Shown here: one piece after another, positions 23,951 to 32,153 of the stretch
How positions within the stretch are numbered: the first letter of the stretch is position 1
Layout of the letters: every line of letters begins with the position of its first letter
Origin: Myxococcota bacterium
GTDB lineage: Bacteria; Myxococcota; JAJVIH01
DNA: 36,202 nt
Direction: 5' to 3'
Assembly: GCA_022072125.1 (NCBI GenBank)
Contig: JAJVIH010000048.1
Span: forward strand, 1 to 36,202
The notes under the pieces: model-generated
The model's database searches: none
Seen by the model: only the letters and a program-made list of their open reading frames with translations
Told to the model about the DNA's origin: nothing
Position numbers and translations under genes: made by a program

Positions 23951-24763
23951 TCACGCCAGGGCGGCAGGTTCAAGCGGAGTCACGAACAGGGGATTTCCGT
24001 CCATGCCCTCCAGCATGCGCACTTCGCACCCAAACGCCTCGCGCAGGTTTCCGGCTGTCAACGTTTCCGCGGTGGTTCCCGCCGCCGCCGCCCTGCCCCG
24101 CGACAGCAAAACCACGTGCCGCGCCACGCGCGCCGCCAGGTTGAGATCATGCATGACCGCCACGATGGTTTTGGATTCGTCCCGCGACAGACTCCGGATC
24201 AGCATCCACAACTCCGCCTGCTGGCGGATGTCCAGATAAACCGATGGTTCGTCGAGCAACAGCACCGGCGTCTGTTGCGCCAACACCATGGCGATATAAA
24301 CACGCTGCCTCTCGCCGCCGGAGAGGCTGCGCAAGGGCCGGTCTTTCCACGAAAACACGCGGGTCTGCCGCATGCACCGCTCCATGATGGATTGATCCCC
24401 CGCACCCGGCCATGCGAGAGGCCCCAGGAACGGCGTGCGGCCGAGCGCGACAAATTCGTGAACCGTCAGGTTCTGATCCACCTGCTGCTCCTGGGGCAGC
24501 CAGGCCATCAGGGCGCTGCGCTCGCGCGGGGCCATGCCGCTGACGGATTGTCCGCCCACCAGGATATCTCCATCCGCCAGTTCGACGAGACCGGCGACGG
24601 CCCGCAAAAGCGTGCTTTTTCCAGCGCCGTTGGGGCCGATGATCGCGGTGATCCGGCCCGGGGGCGCCATGAACGACACCCGGTCCAGCACGGCGGCGCC
24701 GTCGAACCGGACCGACAAATCCTTCACCGCGATGGCGTGACGGACGGGTTCTTCCGCGCTCAT
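23951..24763 (-). CDS. btuD: Vitamin B12 ABC transporter ATP-binding protein BtuD
   Basis: A 270-residue ATPase of the FecCD/BtuCD importer class. It has Walker A 'GPNGAGKST', Q-loop 'LPQEQQV', signature 'LSGGERQRVYIAM', Walker B 'VLLLDEPSVYLD' and H-loop 'VMHDLNLAAR'. The start at 24763 overlaps the btuC stop (ATGA), so the two are translationally coupled. Siderophore importers share this architecture; B12 is preferred because of the BtuF-like protein and the adenosyltransferase next door. The open frame extends upstream to 25819 in shadow of btuC and is not real there. Confidence 0.92.
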   Translation of the reverse strand: MSAEEPVRHAIAVKDLSVRFDGAAVLDRVSFMAPPGRITAIIGPNGAGKSTLLRAVAGLVELADGDILVGGQSVSGMAPRERSALMAWLPQEQQVDQNLTVHEFVALGRTPFLGPLAWPGAGDQSIMERCMRQTRVFSWKDRPLRSLSGGERQRVYIAMVLAQQTPVLLLDEPSVYLDIRQQAELWMLIRSLSRDESKTIVAVMHDLNLAARVARHVVLLSRGRAAAAGTTAETLTAGNLREAFGCEVRMLEGMDGNPLFVTPLEPAALA

Positions 24764-25764
24764 GACAGGGTGTCTCTCCGCATCAGCAGGAAGAGGAAAA
24801 GCGGCGCGCCGCACAATGAGGTCAGCACGCCCACCGGAATTTCCATCGGGGCCAACAGGATGCGCGCCAGGGTGTCCATGAAGAGCAGAAACGCCGCCCC
24901 GCCGAGAAACGCCGCGGGCAGCAGGCGGCCGTGGTGACGTCCCGCCGCCAGGCGCAGGGTATGCGGGACCAGCAACCCCACGAAGCTGATCAACCCGCCC
25001 AGCGCCACCGCGGCGCCAGACATCATCGCCGCCAGCAGCACCGCCCGCGACATCAGCCTTCCGGTGGAGACGCCCAGCGCCCGCGCGGTCTCCACCCCCG
25101 CCGCCAGGCTGTTCAACTCCCGCGACAGCAACAGCGCCCCGGCGAATCCGCCGCAGACGATCAGCAAACCAATCAGGGTCTCCGCCCAGGTGGAAATCCA
25201 CATGCCGCCGGTCAGGAACATGGTGGTGTCGCGCAGGCGGAACGGATCGAGCAGGTACGCCATGAAGGATATGGACGCGCTGCAAAGCGCGGTGACCACC
25301 ATGCCGGCCAGCAGCAGCGAGACCACATCCATCCGGCCCTTGAGCCTTGCAACGGCGATGGCGATCAACACGGCGGCGAGCGCTCCGGCGAAGGCTGCGA
25401 TGGGGGTCAACAGGGCCGCCAGCGCCGAGTCCGGCAGGGTCAGGCGAATGGCCACTACCGCCACGCTGGCCCCCGCGGAGGTGCCCATCAGAAAGGGATC
25501 GGCCAGCACATTGCGGGTGACCCCCTGCAGCAGCACCCCCGCGCACGCGAGACCGGCGCCCACCGCGATACAGGCGATCAAACGCGGCAAGCGGACCTCC
25601 CGCACCACGGTCACCAGGGTTTCCGGTCCATCGCCAAACAGCGCGCGCAGGGAATCCACCGGGCCATGAATGGAAGAACCCGCCGCGAGGCCGAAAACGA
25701 ACGCCGCCGCCAGCAGCATCAGCAGCGTCAGCATCAGCGCGCGCGTGGAAACGCCCGTTCTCAT
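24760..25764 (-). CDS. btuC: Vitamin B12 ABC transporter permease BtuC
   Basis: A 334-residue inner-membrane permease with about nine to ten hydrophobic helices. FecCD-family signatures are 'VREVRLPRLIACIAVGAGLACAG', 'LQGVTRNVLADPFLMGTSAGAS' and 'GLISFVGLLVPHTLRL'. Two copies assemble with two BtuD subunits, and BtuF delivers substrate from the periplasm. It overlaps btuF upstream and btuD downstream by ATGA junctions, forming one coupled unit btuF-btuC-btuD. Confidence 0.93.
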   Translation of the reverse strand: MRTGVSTRALMLTLLMLLAAAFVFGLAAGSSIHGPVDSLRALFGDGPETLVTVVREVRLPRLIACIAVGAGLACAGVLLQGVTRNVLADPFLMGTSAGASVAVVAIRLTLPDSALAALLTPIAAFAGALAAVLIAIAVARLKGRMDVVSLLLAGMVVTALCSASISFMAYLLDPFRLRDTTMFLTGGMWISTWAETLIGLLIVCGGFAGALLLSRELNSLAAGVETARALGVSTGRLMSRAVLLAAMMSGAAVALGGLISFVGLLVPHTLRLAAGRHHGRLLPAAFLGGAAFLLFMDTLARILLAPMEIPVGVLTSLCGAPLFLFLLMRRDTLS

Positions 25765-26744
25765 TTTTCTCCGGCGAAACGCTCCGGATGGATGGCGCGG
25801 GCCAGCGCTTCCAGCCCATCCAACATCCGCGGGCCTGGCCGCGTCACCAGTGCGGTGGGAACCGTCACCACCCTTCCGGTTTTCATGGCGCGGAGTTTGT
25901 CCCAGCCGGTGCGGCGCTTCACCAGTTCAATGCTCTGCGGATTGTTCACGCTCTCCGAATCCGCCAGCACGATGATGTCCGGGTCCCGTTCAAAAATCGC
26001 CTCGAAGGTCACATCCATCCAGGGCCGCCGGACATCCGCGAAAATATTGACGGCATGGGCGGAGACCAGCAAATCATGGGGGAAAGCTCCAGGCCCCACG
26101 GTCCACGGCAAACCCTTCATGCCCGGATCCATTTCATAGAAAACACGCGGACGGGGGGCGTCTCGCAGCCTCTCGCGGAGGGCCGCCAGCCGCGCCCGCA
26201 TGGACGCGGCGATGTCCGCTCCGCGCCCGGCCTGCCCGCAGGCCGTTCCCATCCACTCGATGGACCGGATAACCTCCTCCAGCGTGGCGGGATTCAGCGT
26301 CGCCACCCGGAGCCCATGCCCGCGCAGGCTGTTGATCAGCGCCGGTTCGCCGAAGGAAAACACCACCAGGTCGGTTTCCGCCTCGATGATGGGTCCCACC
26401 GGCGGCCGGAAACCTTCCGTCGCCGGAATGGCCGCGGCCTCCGGCGGATAATCGCTGTATTTGTCGCGCAGCACGATTTTCCCGCCGCATCCGGTCGCGA
26501 ATGCAATCTCCACGTTGGAGGCGCCGAAGACGGCCATCCGCCGCGCGGGGGATGTGAGCAACAGGGTTCCTCCGGTTCCGTCCGGCAGGGAGATGGCCGC
26601 CGGGCTCGCCGCCGGTTCCCCTCCAGGAGGGCTGGCGGACGGCGGAACGGGCGGGCCCGAAGGCGCGCATCCGGCCAGCGCGAGCGGCAGGAAACAACAC
26701 AGCACGAAGATGGGCCGGGGAAATTTCATCCGGAAGCAATCCAT
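25761..26744 (-). CDS. btuF: Vitamin B12-binding lipoprotein BtuF
   Basis: A 327-residue substrate-binding protein. Its signal peptide ends in lipobox LAGC, so unlike E. coli BtuF it is membrane-anchored. A Pro/Ser/Gly-rich linker (about 30-50) precedes the binding domain. The BtuF-type phrase 'LRDKYSDYPPEA' and the helix-helix 'ADIAASMRARLAAL' region support a class III periplasmic binder; the C-terminal lobe has 'GWDKLRAMKTGRVV'. The start is placed at 26744 (GGCGGG upstream); an ATG at 26729 would also leave a full signal peptide. The 68-base gap to the aldo/keto reductase gene holds no riboswitch. Confidence 0.9.
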   Translation of the reverse strand: MDCFRMKFPRPIFVLCCFLPLALAGCAPSGPPVPPSASPPGGEPAASPAAISLPDGTGGTLLLTSPARRMAVFGASNVEIAFATGCGGKIVLRDKYSDYPPEAAAIPATEGFRPPVGPIIEAETDLVVFSFGEPALINSLRGHGLRVATLNPATLEEVIRSIEWMGTACGQAGRGADIAASMRARLAALRERLRDAPRPRVFYEMDPGMKGLPWTVGPGAFPHDLLVSAHAVNIFADVRRPWMDVTFEAIFERDPDIIVLADSESVNNPQSIELVKRRTGWDKLRAMKTGRVVTVPTALVTRPGPRMLDGLEALARAIHPERFAGEK

Positions 26745-26812
26745 GAAAACCCGCCGGGTTGCGATCCGGAGGGCGGCGATCTGATTGTTACCCCGATCCA
26801 GCCGGTGCGGTT

Positions 26813-27847
26813 TCAGGAAATCTTGCGGTGGTCGTGAATCACCGTTTTGCCATTCACCAATTCCTGCACGTAGGGCCATGACAGGAAATCATGGGGAAAG
26901 CCCAGGGTGATTGCGCTGGCCTTGTTCAGCCGTTCGAGGTGTTCAGGCGAAAGCATGAAGGAAAGGCAGGCCAGGTTATCCTCGATCTGCTTGCCGGTGC
27001 GGGCGCCGGCAATTGGGATCACCACGCCGGGCTGCTGCCGCACCCAGTTGAGGGCCACCTGGGATGCGCTTTTTCCCAGTTCCGCCGCCACCGCCGCGAC
27101 TTCATCCGCAATCGCGAAGTTGCGATCATTCAGCCGGAAGTTGTTGAAATCCTTGCGTTTGGAATCAGGGACTTCCTGGCCGCGCCTGTATTTGCCGGTC
27201 AGCAGGCCGCCGCCGACGGCGCCCCAGGGCGTGACGGCGATATCCAGCGCCCGCGCCATCGGCAACAGGTCGCGTTCCGGCGTGCGCTCGATCAGGCTGT
27301 ATTCGATTTGCAGCCCCACGAAGCGGGTCCAGCCGCGCAACTCGGCGAGGGTGTTGGCCTGTGACACCACCCAGGCCGGCGTATCCGACACGCCGATATA
27401 ATGAACCTTGCCCGCGCGCACGACATCATCCAGGCCGCGCATGACTTCTTCCACGGGGGTGATCTTGTCCCAGGCATGCACCCACAACAGATCGATATAG
27501 TCCGTGTTCATGCGGCGCAGGCTGGCCTCCACGCAGCGCATCAGGTTTTTGCGGTGGTTTCCGGAGGCGTTGGGGTCGGCGGGGTTGGTGGACAATGTGT
27601 ACTTGGTGGCGATGACATACCGGTTGCGCTCGCCCGCCACGAATTTGCCCACCATCTCCTCGCTGGCGCCGTTCTGGTAGTTGATGGCGGTGTCAATGAA
27701 GTTGCCGCCCTGGTCCACGAAGGTCTTGAAAACCCGGTGGCTTTCTTCCACGCCTTCGCCGAATCCCCACGCCTCGCCAAAGGTCATGGTTCCCAGACAG
27801 AGTTCCGACACACGCAGGCCGCTGCGGCCCAGCAAACGGTAGTTCAT
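26813..27847 (-). CDS. Aldo/keto reductase
   Basis: A 344-residue NAD(P)H-dependent oxidoreductase with a TIM-barrel fold. The catalytic tetrad is Asp52, Tyr57, Lys82 and His124 ('GNFIDTAINY', 'IATKYTL', 'DLLWVHAWD'). The cofactor end has 'VALNWVRQQPGVVIPIAGARTGKQIEDNL'. It resembles the YajO/YghZ-like AKR groups; the natural substrate is not predictable. AAGGAG lies just before the ATG at 27847. It lies upstream of btuF in the same direction, separated by 68 bases; no functional link to B12 is evident. Confidence 0.92.
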   Translation of the reverse strand: MNYRLLGRSGLRVSELCLGTMTFGEAWGFGEGVEESHRVFKTFVDQGGNFIDTAINYQNGASEEMVGKFVAGERNRYVIATKYTLSTNPADPNASGNHRKNLMRCVEASLRRMNTDYIDLLWVHAWDKITPVEEVMRGLDDVVRAGKVHYIGVSDTPAWVVSQANTLAELRGWTRFVGLQIEYSLIERTPERDLLPMARALDIAVTPWGAVGGGLLTGKYRRGQEVPDSKRKDFNNFRLNDRNFAIADEVAAVAAELGKSASQVALNWVRQQPGVVIPIAGARTGKQIEDNLACLSFMLSPEHLERLNKASAITLGFPHDFLSWPYVQELVNGKTVIHDHRKIS

Positions 27848-27890
27848 CGTCCGCTCCTTGTTGCAGGGGGTTTATACTGGACCGATAGCA

Positions 27891-27908
27891 GAGCCCCCGC
27901 AAGGGCTC
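27891..27908. repeat. Small inverted repeat upstream of the aldo/keto reductase
   Basis: GAGCCC and GGGCTC form a perfect 6-base stem with a 6-base loop in the 273-base gap between the glycosidase and reductase genes. It has no T-run. It could be a weak transcription end for the glycosidase or an operator. Confidence 0.3.
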
Positions 27909-28120
27909 AACTGGCGCGCAACCGGATCCTGGCGCGGCCGCTCTCATCCCGCGTCCGGGGGTCTTCTCCCGGTCTTGCGGCGCGGGGGCCGCCGGACCAA
28001 TCCGGATCATCGTTGCAGCCCTGCCCGCCCAACTGCGAAACGGCGTTTTCCTGCTATTACGCCAGCGGGGAAAGAACGAACCCGCGGCGCCAGAATGAGG
28101 TTCGATCAGGATGAGGAAAA

Positions 28121-29740
28121 CTACTCCGCCGGAAATTTCCCCTGTAGTTCCTTCGATATCCCGCCGGTTCCCGCGATGGAGCCGTAAACCGCCACATTCC
28201 GCCGCGGCGTCCGTTTTTTCGATTTGTCATCCTTGTCCACGGCGTACATGCCCATGCGGATATTCATGCCGTGGTTCCATTCGTAGTTGTCCATCAGGGT
28301 CCAGTAGAAATAGCCGCGCACGTCGGCGCCCTCCTGAATCGCGCGGTTCACCCAGGTCAGGTGCTGGACCAGGTATTTGGGACCTTCGTCTTCCGTGTCG
28401 TTGGTGATGGCCGCGCCGTTCTCCGTGATGATCACCGGCAGTTTGTATTCGTTCCGCACAAACTCGATCATTTCCTTGATGCCCTTCGGATATACCGGAT
28501 TGTATTTGATTTGCAGCGGGTTGAATGTGGTGAGCGGCGACAGCGCGGGCAGGGTGGCGTCCTTGGTTCCGGTCACCACGAGCTGGAAGTAGTAGTTGAC
28601 GCCGATATAGTCCATGCGGTTTTTCAGATCGGCCCGCTGGACCGCATTGCCATCCAGTTTGTCGTCGTATTCGCCCAGCGCCACCGCGTTCAGGAAGAAC
28701 CTGTTCCACAGGTAAAAGACGTTGTCCGATCCGCGCTTGTCGAGGCGGCTGTTGGCGTCCGCGGGCATGGTGGGGGTGATGGGATACACCACGCCGACGA
28801 ACGACGCCTCGCCGTCGCCGTCCGCGTCCACGGAATCGTTGGCCTTGATGGCGTCGTACATGCGGGCGTGGGCGTCAATCAGCGCTTTCGCGATGGTCTT
28901 CGACTCCTCGAACTTCAGCATGACCGCGGGCGGATGGGCGCGTTCGGCGTTGGGCTGCAAATACCCGAACAGGAAAACCTGAAAGGGCTCGTTGAGGGTC
29001 GCCCACATGTCAATTTCGCCGCCGAACTCCTTCGCGCAGAACCCGGCGTATTTGGCGATTTCCCGCACCGCGCGCTCGCGATCCACCCAGCCCTTGTTTT
29101 TGCATTTGGACAGATCCTTCAGACAATCCACCGGATCGTGCAGCCAGAGCGGCAGGGTGTAGTGGTTGAGGGTGACCAGCGGCTGCATGCCCCGGTCCTT
29201 CAACGACTTGAGAATCTTGTGATAGGTTTCGATGGCGTCCTTGCTGGCGATGGCTTTCAGGTTGTCGAAGCCCTCCACGCCGTCGGTCGCCGTGGGAAAG
29301 ATGCGGCTCCATTCGATGCTGAAACGCAGGGCGTTGTTCTTCAGTTCCGATTTCGCCCGTTCGATGTCCTGATCATACAGCTCCCAGAAACCGGGGCCCG
29401 TCTCCGCCGGGTCCTGGTTCGCCAGATGGGCGTTGGAATTGGCCCGTTGCTCCGGCGCGGTGGTGAAGACATACCAGTCGGAGTTTTTGTCCACGCATTT
29501 CTCCGCGGGCAGGGTGGGGCATCCCATGTCCACCTGAAAACCGGCGATCGCCGTACCCCAGAGAAAACTTTTGGGGAACTGGAGCGCGCCGGTTCCCGTG
29601 GCGGGGCTGGCGTCGCCCGCCGCTCCATCGGCGGGGCCGCCGCTATCGTTTCCGCCGCCCGCGTCCTGGTTGGAATTGGAATCCGAACAGGCGGCCAAAA
29701 CAGCAACCAACAACCACAGGGGAATATTCAGGCGTCGCAT
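28121..29740 (-). CDS. Exported lipoprotein glycoside hydrolase family 1 (beta-glucosidase type)
   Basis: A 539-residue retaining beta-glycosidase. The acid/base is Glu251 in TLNEP and the nucleophile is Glu440 in ITENG; both GH1 motifs are intact, as are 'LRFSIEWSRI' and the C-terminal 'GYFYWTLMDNYEW'. Unlike most GH1 enzymes it begins with a lipoprotein signal (LAAC, Cys18) and a 30-residue Asp/Gly/Ser/Ala linker. It also has close cysteine pairs (Cys74/Cys82 and Cys206/Cys213) that could form disulfides, fitting an extracytoplasmic location. A 'DADGDGEA' loop near residue 305 resembles a calcium site. The start at 29740 has GGAG upstream and opens the signal peptide; a longer frame to 29944 is a shadow. 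Substrate unknown. Confidence 0.92.
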   Translation of the reverse strand: MRRLNIPLWLLVAVLAACSDSNSNQDAGGGNDSGGPADGAAGDASPATGTGALQFPKSFLWGTAIAGFQVDMGCPTLPAEKCVDKNSDWYVFTTAPEQRANSNAHLANQDPAETGPGFWELYDQDIERAKSELKNNALRFSIEWSRIFPTATDGVEGFDNLKAIASKDAIETYHKILKSLKDRGMQPLVTLNHYTLPLWLHDPVDCLKDLSKCKNKGWVDRERAVREIAKYAGFCAKEFGGEIDMWATLNEPFQVFLFGYLQPNAERAHPPAVMLKFEESKTIAKALIDAHARMYDAIKANDSVDADGDGEASFVGVVYPITPTMPADANSRLDKRGSDNVFYLWNRFFLNAVALGEYDDKLDGNAVQRADLKNRMDYIGVNYYFQLVVTGTKDATLPALSPLTTFNPLQIKYNPVYPKGIKEMIEFVRNEYKLPVIITENGAAITNDTEDEGPKYLVQHLTWVNRAIQEGADVRGYFYWTLMDNYEWNHGMNIRMGMYAVDKDDKSKKRTPRRNVAVYGSIAGTGGISKELQGKFPAE

Positions 29741-30151
29741 GGGCCTTGCTCCATTCAACAGGGATGGTGATGATCGGCCTGCGGCCCGCTGGCGTCCAGC
29801 GCGATCCGCTCCTTCCGGAACTACTAACAACCCGCCCCCGGAAACGCCAGCGCCCGCGCCGGGGAGGGGCTTCCGGTTCAATGGATGGCGGGCGCCGGCG
29901 CTCCGCTTCCACGGAATTGGGCGGGTGCGGATGGCCATCATCAAACGCGAAAATCAGCCGCCTGGCGGCTTGGCCGCCAGGAACGGCGTTGAAATACACA
30001 CGCTCTCCGGAAGCCAACCGGTCCGCCGTGCGGAAGCAAATGGAACGGGAAGCGCATCATTTCCCATGGCTGACCCCGATGAAATCCGGCCCTCGGTGTG
30101 ATCCGCGCCATATCGTTTTCCCGGCGGACGTGGCGAAATCAGGAACATCCG

Positions 30152-30192
30152 GCTGGCGGGTTTTGCCAGCGCGCCGGGAATCCCCATACAAT
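30152..30192 (+). promoter_or_regulatory. Promoter of the FHA-GGDEF-NtrC operon with overlapping inverted repeat
   Basis: TTGCCA (30163-30168), an 18-base spacer and TACAAT (30187-30192), each five of six consensus bases. An inverted repeat GCTGGC-N7-GCCAGC (30152-30170) covers the -35 and is a candidate operator. Predicted transcription start is near 30199. A sigma54 promoter is not seen. Confidence 0.6.
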
Positions 30193-30209
30193 GAAAAAAG
30201 AAGGGTTCC

Positions 30210-30227
30210 TTGCGCCGCCGCAAGGGG
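30210..30227 (+). promoter_or_regulatory. Leader hairpin just before the ribosome site of the FHA gene
   Basis: CCTTGCG-CCGC-CGCAAGG forms a perfect 7-base stem. The ribosome site GGGGGG begins at the end of its 3' arm, 10 bases before the ATG at 30237. It could modulate translation or stabilise the RNA 5' end. Confidence 0.4.
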
Positions 30228-30236
30228 GGTAAGCAA

Positions 30237-31007
30237 ATGCCACGCATCATCATCCTGCATGGCCGTGAAACGGTCGCTGATCTTTACTTCGCTCCGGAAA
30301 AGGACCTGATCACCATCGGGCGCCACGACTTCGCCGACATCCGCATTGACGACGCGGATATCTCGCGCCGCCACGCCGTGCTGCAAAAGGAAGGCAAGTC
30401 CTACATCATCAAGGACGTGGCCGCGAAAAACGGGCTGCATTTCAAGAACCAGCGGATCAAGGAAAAATCCCTGCTGCTGGGCGACGAGATTGATCTGGGC
30501 TCGTATACCTTGGTGTTCCGCGGCGAGCAGATCGAAAAACACGCGGTCAAGGATGAATACGGCTTCGTCGTGGACGAGGCCCCGGTGCGCAAGGCGGTCA
30601 AGGATCGTGTGAATGTGCGGGCGAAAACCTCCCGCGCGGCGGACCGGAATTCCTCCACCAAAACCGTGACGGATGATCAGCGGCAGGCCATTCAAAACAC
30701 CCTGCGGCAGAAGCGGCAGGCGCACCTGGAAGTGCTGGAAAACGGCGTGGTGAAATCGAAAATCTACCTGCAGAACAACTGCTTCGTCTTCGGCAAGGGC
30801 GAGGACGCCAATTTTCAGGTGGGCGGGCTGTTTTCGCCCAAGGTGGCGGCCACCATTGAATACGGCCTGGATGGCTTCACCCTGCGCGGATCCCCCAAAA
30901 CCGTGGTGGTCAACGGCGTCAATCTCGACCGCAAGCTCTTGCAGGAAGGCGATTTGCTCAAGATTCTTGGCCGGGAGTTCCGTTTCCATGATAGGGTCGA
31001 GGCGTAG
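30237..31007 (+). CDS. Tandem FHA-domain signalling protein
   Basis: A 256-residue cytoplasmic protein. The first FHA domain is canonical: 'ITIGRHDFADIRIDDADISRRHAVL' (Gly28-Arg29, Ser43, His46) and 'IIKDVAAKNGLHFKNQRI' (Asn65), so it should bind phosphothreonine. A basic linker follows (about 105-160, 'KAVKDRVNVRAKTSRAADR'). The second, degenerate FHA-like fold (about 165-250, 'CFVFGKGEDANFQVGG', 'TVVVNGVNLDRKLLQEGD') lacks the Arg/Ser/His set. The ATG at 30237 is chosen over an in-frame TTG at 30210 because GGGGGGT sits in front of it and the TTG falls in the leader hairpin. First gene of the operon; the diguanylate cyclase begins 32 bases after its stop. Confidence 0.87.
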   Translation: MPRIIILHGRETVADLYFAPEKDLITIGRHDFADIRIDDADISRRHAVLQKEGKSYIIKDVAAKNGLHFKNQRIKEKSLLLGDEIDLGSYTLVFRGEQIEKHAVKDEYGFVVDEAPVRKAVKDRVNVRAKTSRAADRNSSTKTVTDDQRQAIQNTLRQKRQAHLEVLENGVVKSKIYLQNNCFVFGKGEDANFQVGGLFSPKVAATIEYGLDGFTLRGSPKTVVVNGVNLDRKLLQEGDLLKILGREFRFHDRVEA

Positions 31008-31039
31008 GAGGCGTTGCTCCGCCCCCATGTGACCTGCTT

Positions 31040-32056
31040 ATGGAAAAGGTGCTGCTGATACTTGACGGCGCGGAACTGCGGCGGCGAATCGCGGATATCC
31101 TCCAGTCCAACCATTTCGAGCCGGTTTTCGGTGAGGACCGCGCCGCCACCCTGAAGCTGGCGGCGGACAATCCGGTCAGCGTCGCCTTGGTGGATTACGG
31201 CGAACAGGAAGGCCGGGGCCTCGACATGCTGGTCAAGCTGGCCACCCAGGAAGCCACCTGGAACGTGCCGGTCATCGCCATCCCCGATGATTATTCGGGC
31301 AAGGTGGTCGGCGAGGTCATCGAAGGCGGCGGCATGGACTGCATCCGCCACGACGCCGACGCGGTGGAGGTCATCGCCCGGGTGAAGGCCGCGCTGCGCG
31401 TCCGCCGCCACGCCAAGCGGCTGGAAATCGCCCTGGATGAACTCCGCGACAAGAACGAGCAACTGGCGGCGCTGGCGGTCACCGACGGCCTGACCTTGCT
31501 CAACAACCACAGCCATTTCATCGGCATTCTCAACCAGGAACTGGCGCGCGCGCGCCGCTTCGGACAGCCGCTGTCGCTGGTGTTGTGCGACCTCGACAAT
31601 TTCAAGCGGGTCAACGACACGCTGGGCCACCGCTGCGGCGATCAGGTGCTCAGGGAAACCGCCAGCCGCATGCGCGAATCCGCCCGTTCGATTGACATCC
31701 TGGGGCGTTATGGCGGCGAGGAGTTCGCGCTGATCCTGCCTGGCACGGACCGGGAAGGCGCGCTGGTGGTTTGCGAGCGTTTCCGCGCCAGCGTGGCCGA
31801 TCTGCCCTTCACCCTCGACAACAACGGCGAGGCGCTGGAGTACGCCATGACGGTCAGCGTTGGTCTGGCGACCGTGCCCAGCAACGGGCCGCTGAACAGC
31901 GCCTCGCTGATCGAGGCGGCGGACAGGGCCATGTACCGCGCCAAGCGCGGCGGGAAAAACCGCGTGTGCGTCTACGACAGCGAGCAGGACGGCCACGTCG
32001 GCAACCGTTCGGCCATCACGCCCATGATCAAACAGCGCCAGGAGCCATCCCGCTGA
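31040..32056 (+). CDS. Diguanylate cyclase with degenerate receiver domain (REC-GGDEF)
   Basis: A 338-residue enzyme making cyclic di-GMP from GTP. The GGDEF domain (about 145-315) has an intact active site GGEEF (225-229), the 'CDLDNFKRVNDTLGH' metal region and an inhibitory I-site RSID (216-219). The N-terminal receiver-like domain (1-120) keeps Asp52 but lacks the paired N-terminal acids, the conserved Thr/Ser ('VIAIPDD') and the conserved Lys ('CIRHDADA'), so it is probably not switched by ordinary phosphorylation. A coiled linker (about 120-145) joins the parts. No good ribosome site precedes the ATG at 31040; coupling to the FHA gene is possible. Confidence 0.93.
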   Translation: MEKVLLILDGAELRRRIADILQSNHFEPVFGEDRAATLKLAADNPVSVALVDYGEQEGRGLDMLVKLATQEATWNVPVIAIPDDYSGKVVGEVIEGGGMDCIRHDADAVEVIARVKAALRVRRHAKRLEIALDELRDKNEQLAALAVTDGLTLLNNHSHFIGILNQELARARRFGQPLSLVLCDLDNFKRVNDTLGHRCGDQVLRETASRMRESARSIDILGRYGGEEFALILPGTDREGALVVCERFRASVADLPFTLDNNGEALEYAMTVSVGLATVPSNGPLNSASLIEAADRAMYRAKRGGKNRVCVYDSEQDGHVGNRSAITPMIKQRQEPSR

Positions 32057-32153
32057 CCGGATGTGATGGAGCCATCGCGCCGGCCGCTTCACGGCTTGCG
32101 CGGACGCGCCGGGCTGGTAAAACCCCCTATCGCCGCCCGCGAGGCCAGCCAGC

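Larger units (their letters stand above)
29741..30236. other. Divergent intergenic region between the GH1 gene and the signalling operon
   Basis: About 500 bases without a supported gene. It contains a perfect 9-base stem with 3-base loop, CCTGGCGGC-TTG-GCCGCCAGG (29961-29981). On its right side it contains the operon promoter (30163-30192) and a leader hairpin (30210-30227). No clear promoter for the glycosidase is visible. Short open frames here have no ribosome sites. Confidence 0.5.

Noticed and set aside
23878-28120. Possible second cobalamin riboswitch for btuFCD or the adenosyltransferase
   Set aside because: Neither the 73-base gap at 23878, the 68-base gap at 26745, nor the region 27848-28120 contains the GCCACTG core or a B12 box.
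29961-29981. Perfect 9-base stem-loop as a terminator or REP-type repeat
   Set aside because: There is no T-run on either strand and no second copy was noticed in the window. It is kept only as a note on the intergenic region.
30150-30170. Possible sigma54 promoter (TGGC ... TGCC) before the signalling operon
   Set aside because: The GG and GC elements are about two bases too close together for a -24/-12 promoter. A good sigma70-type promoter overlaps the site.
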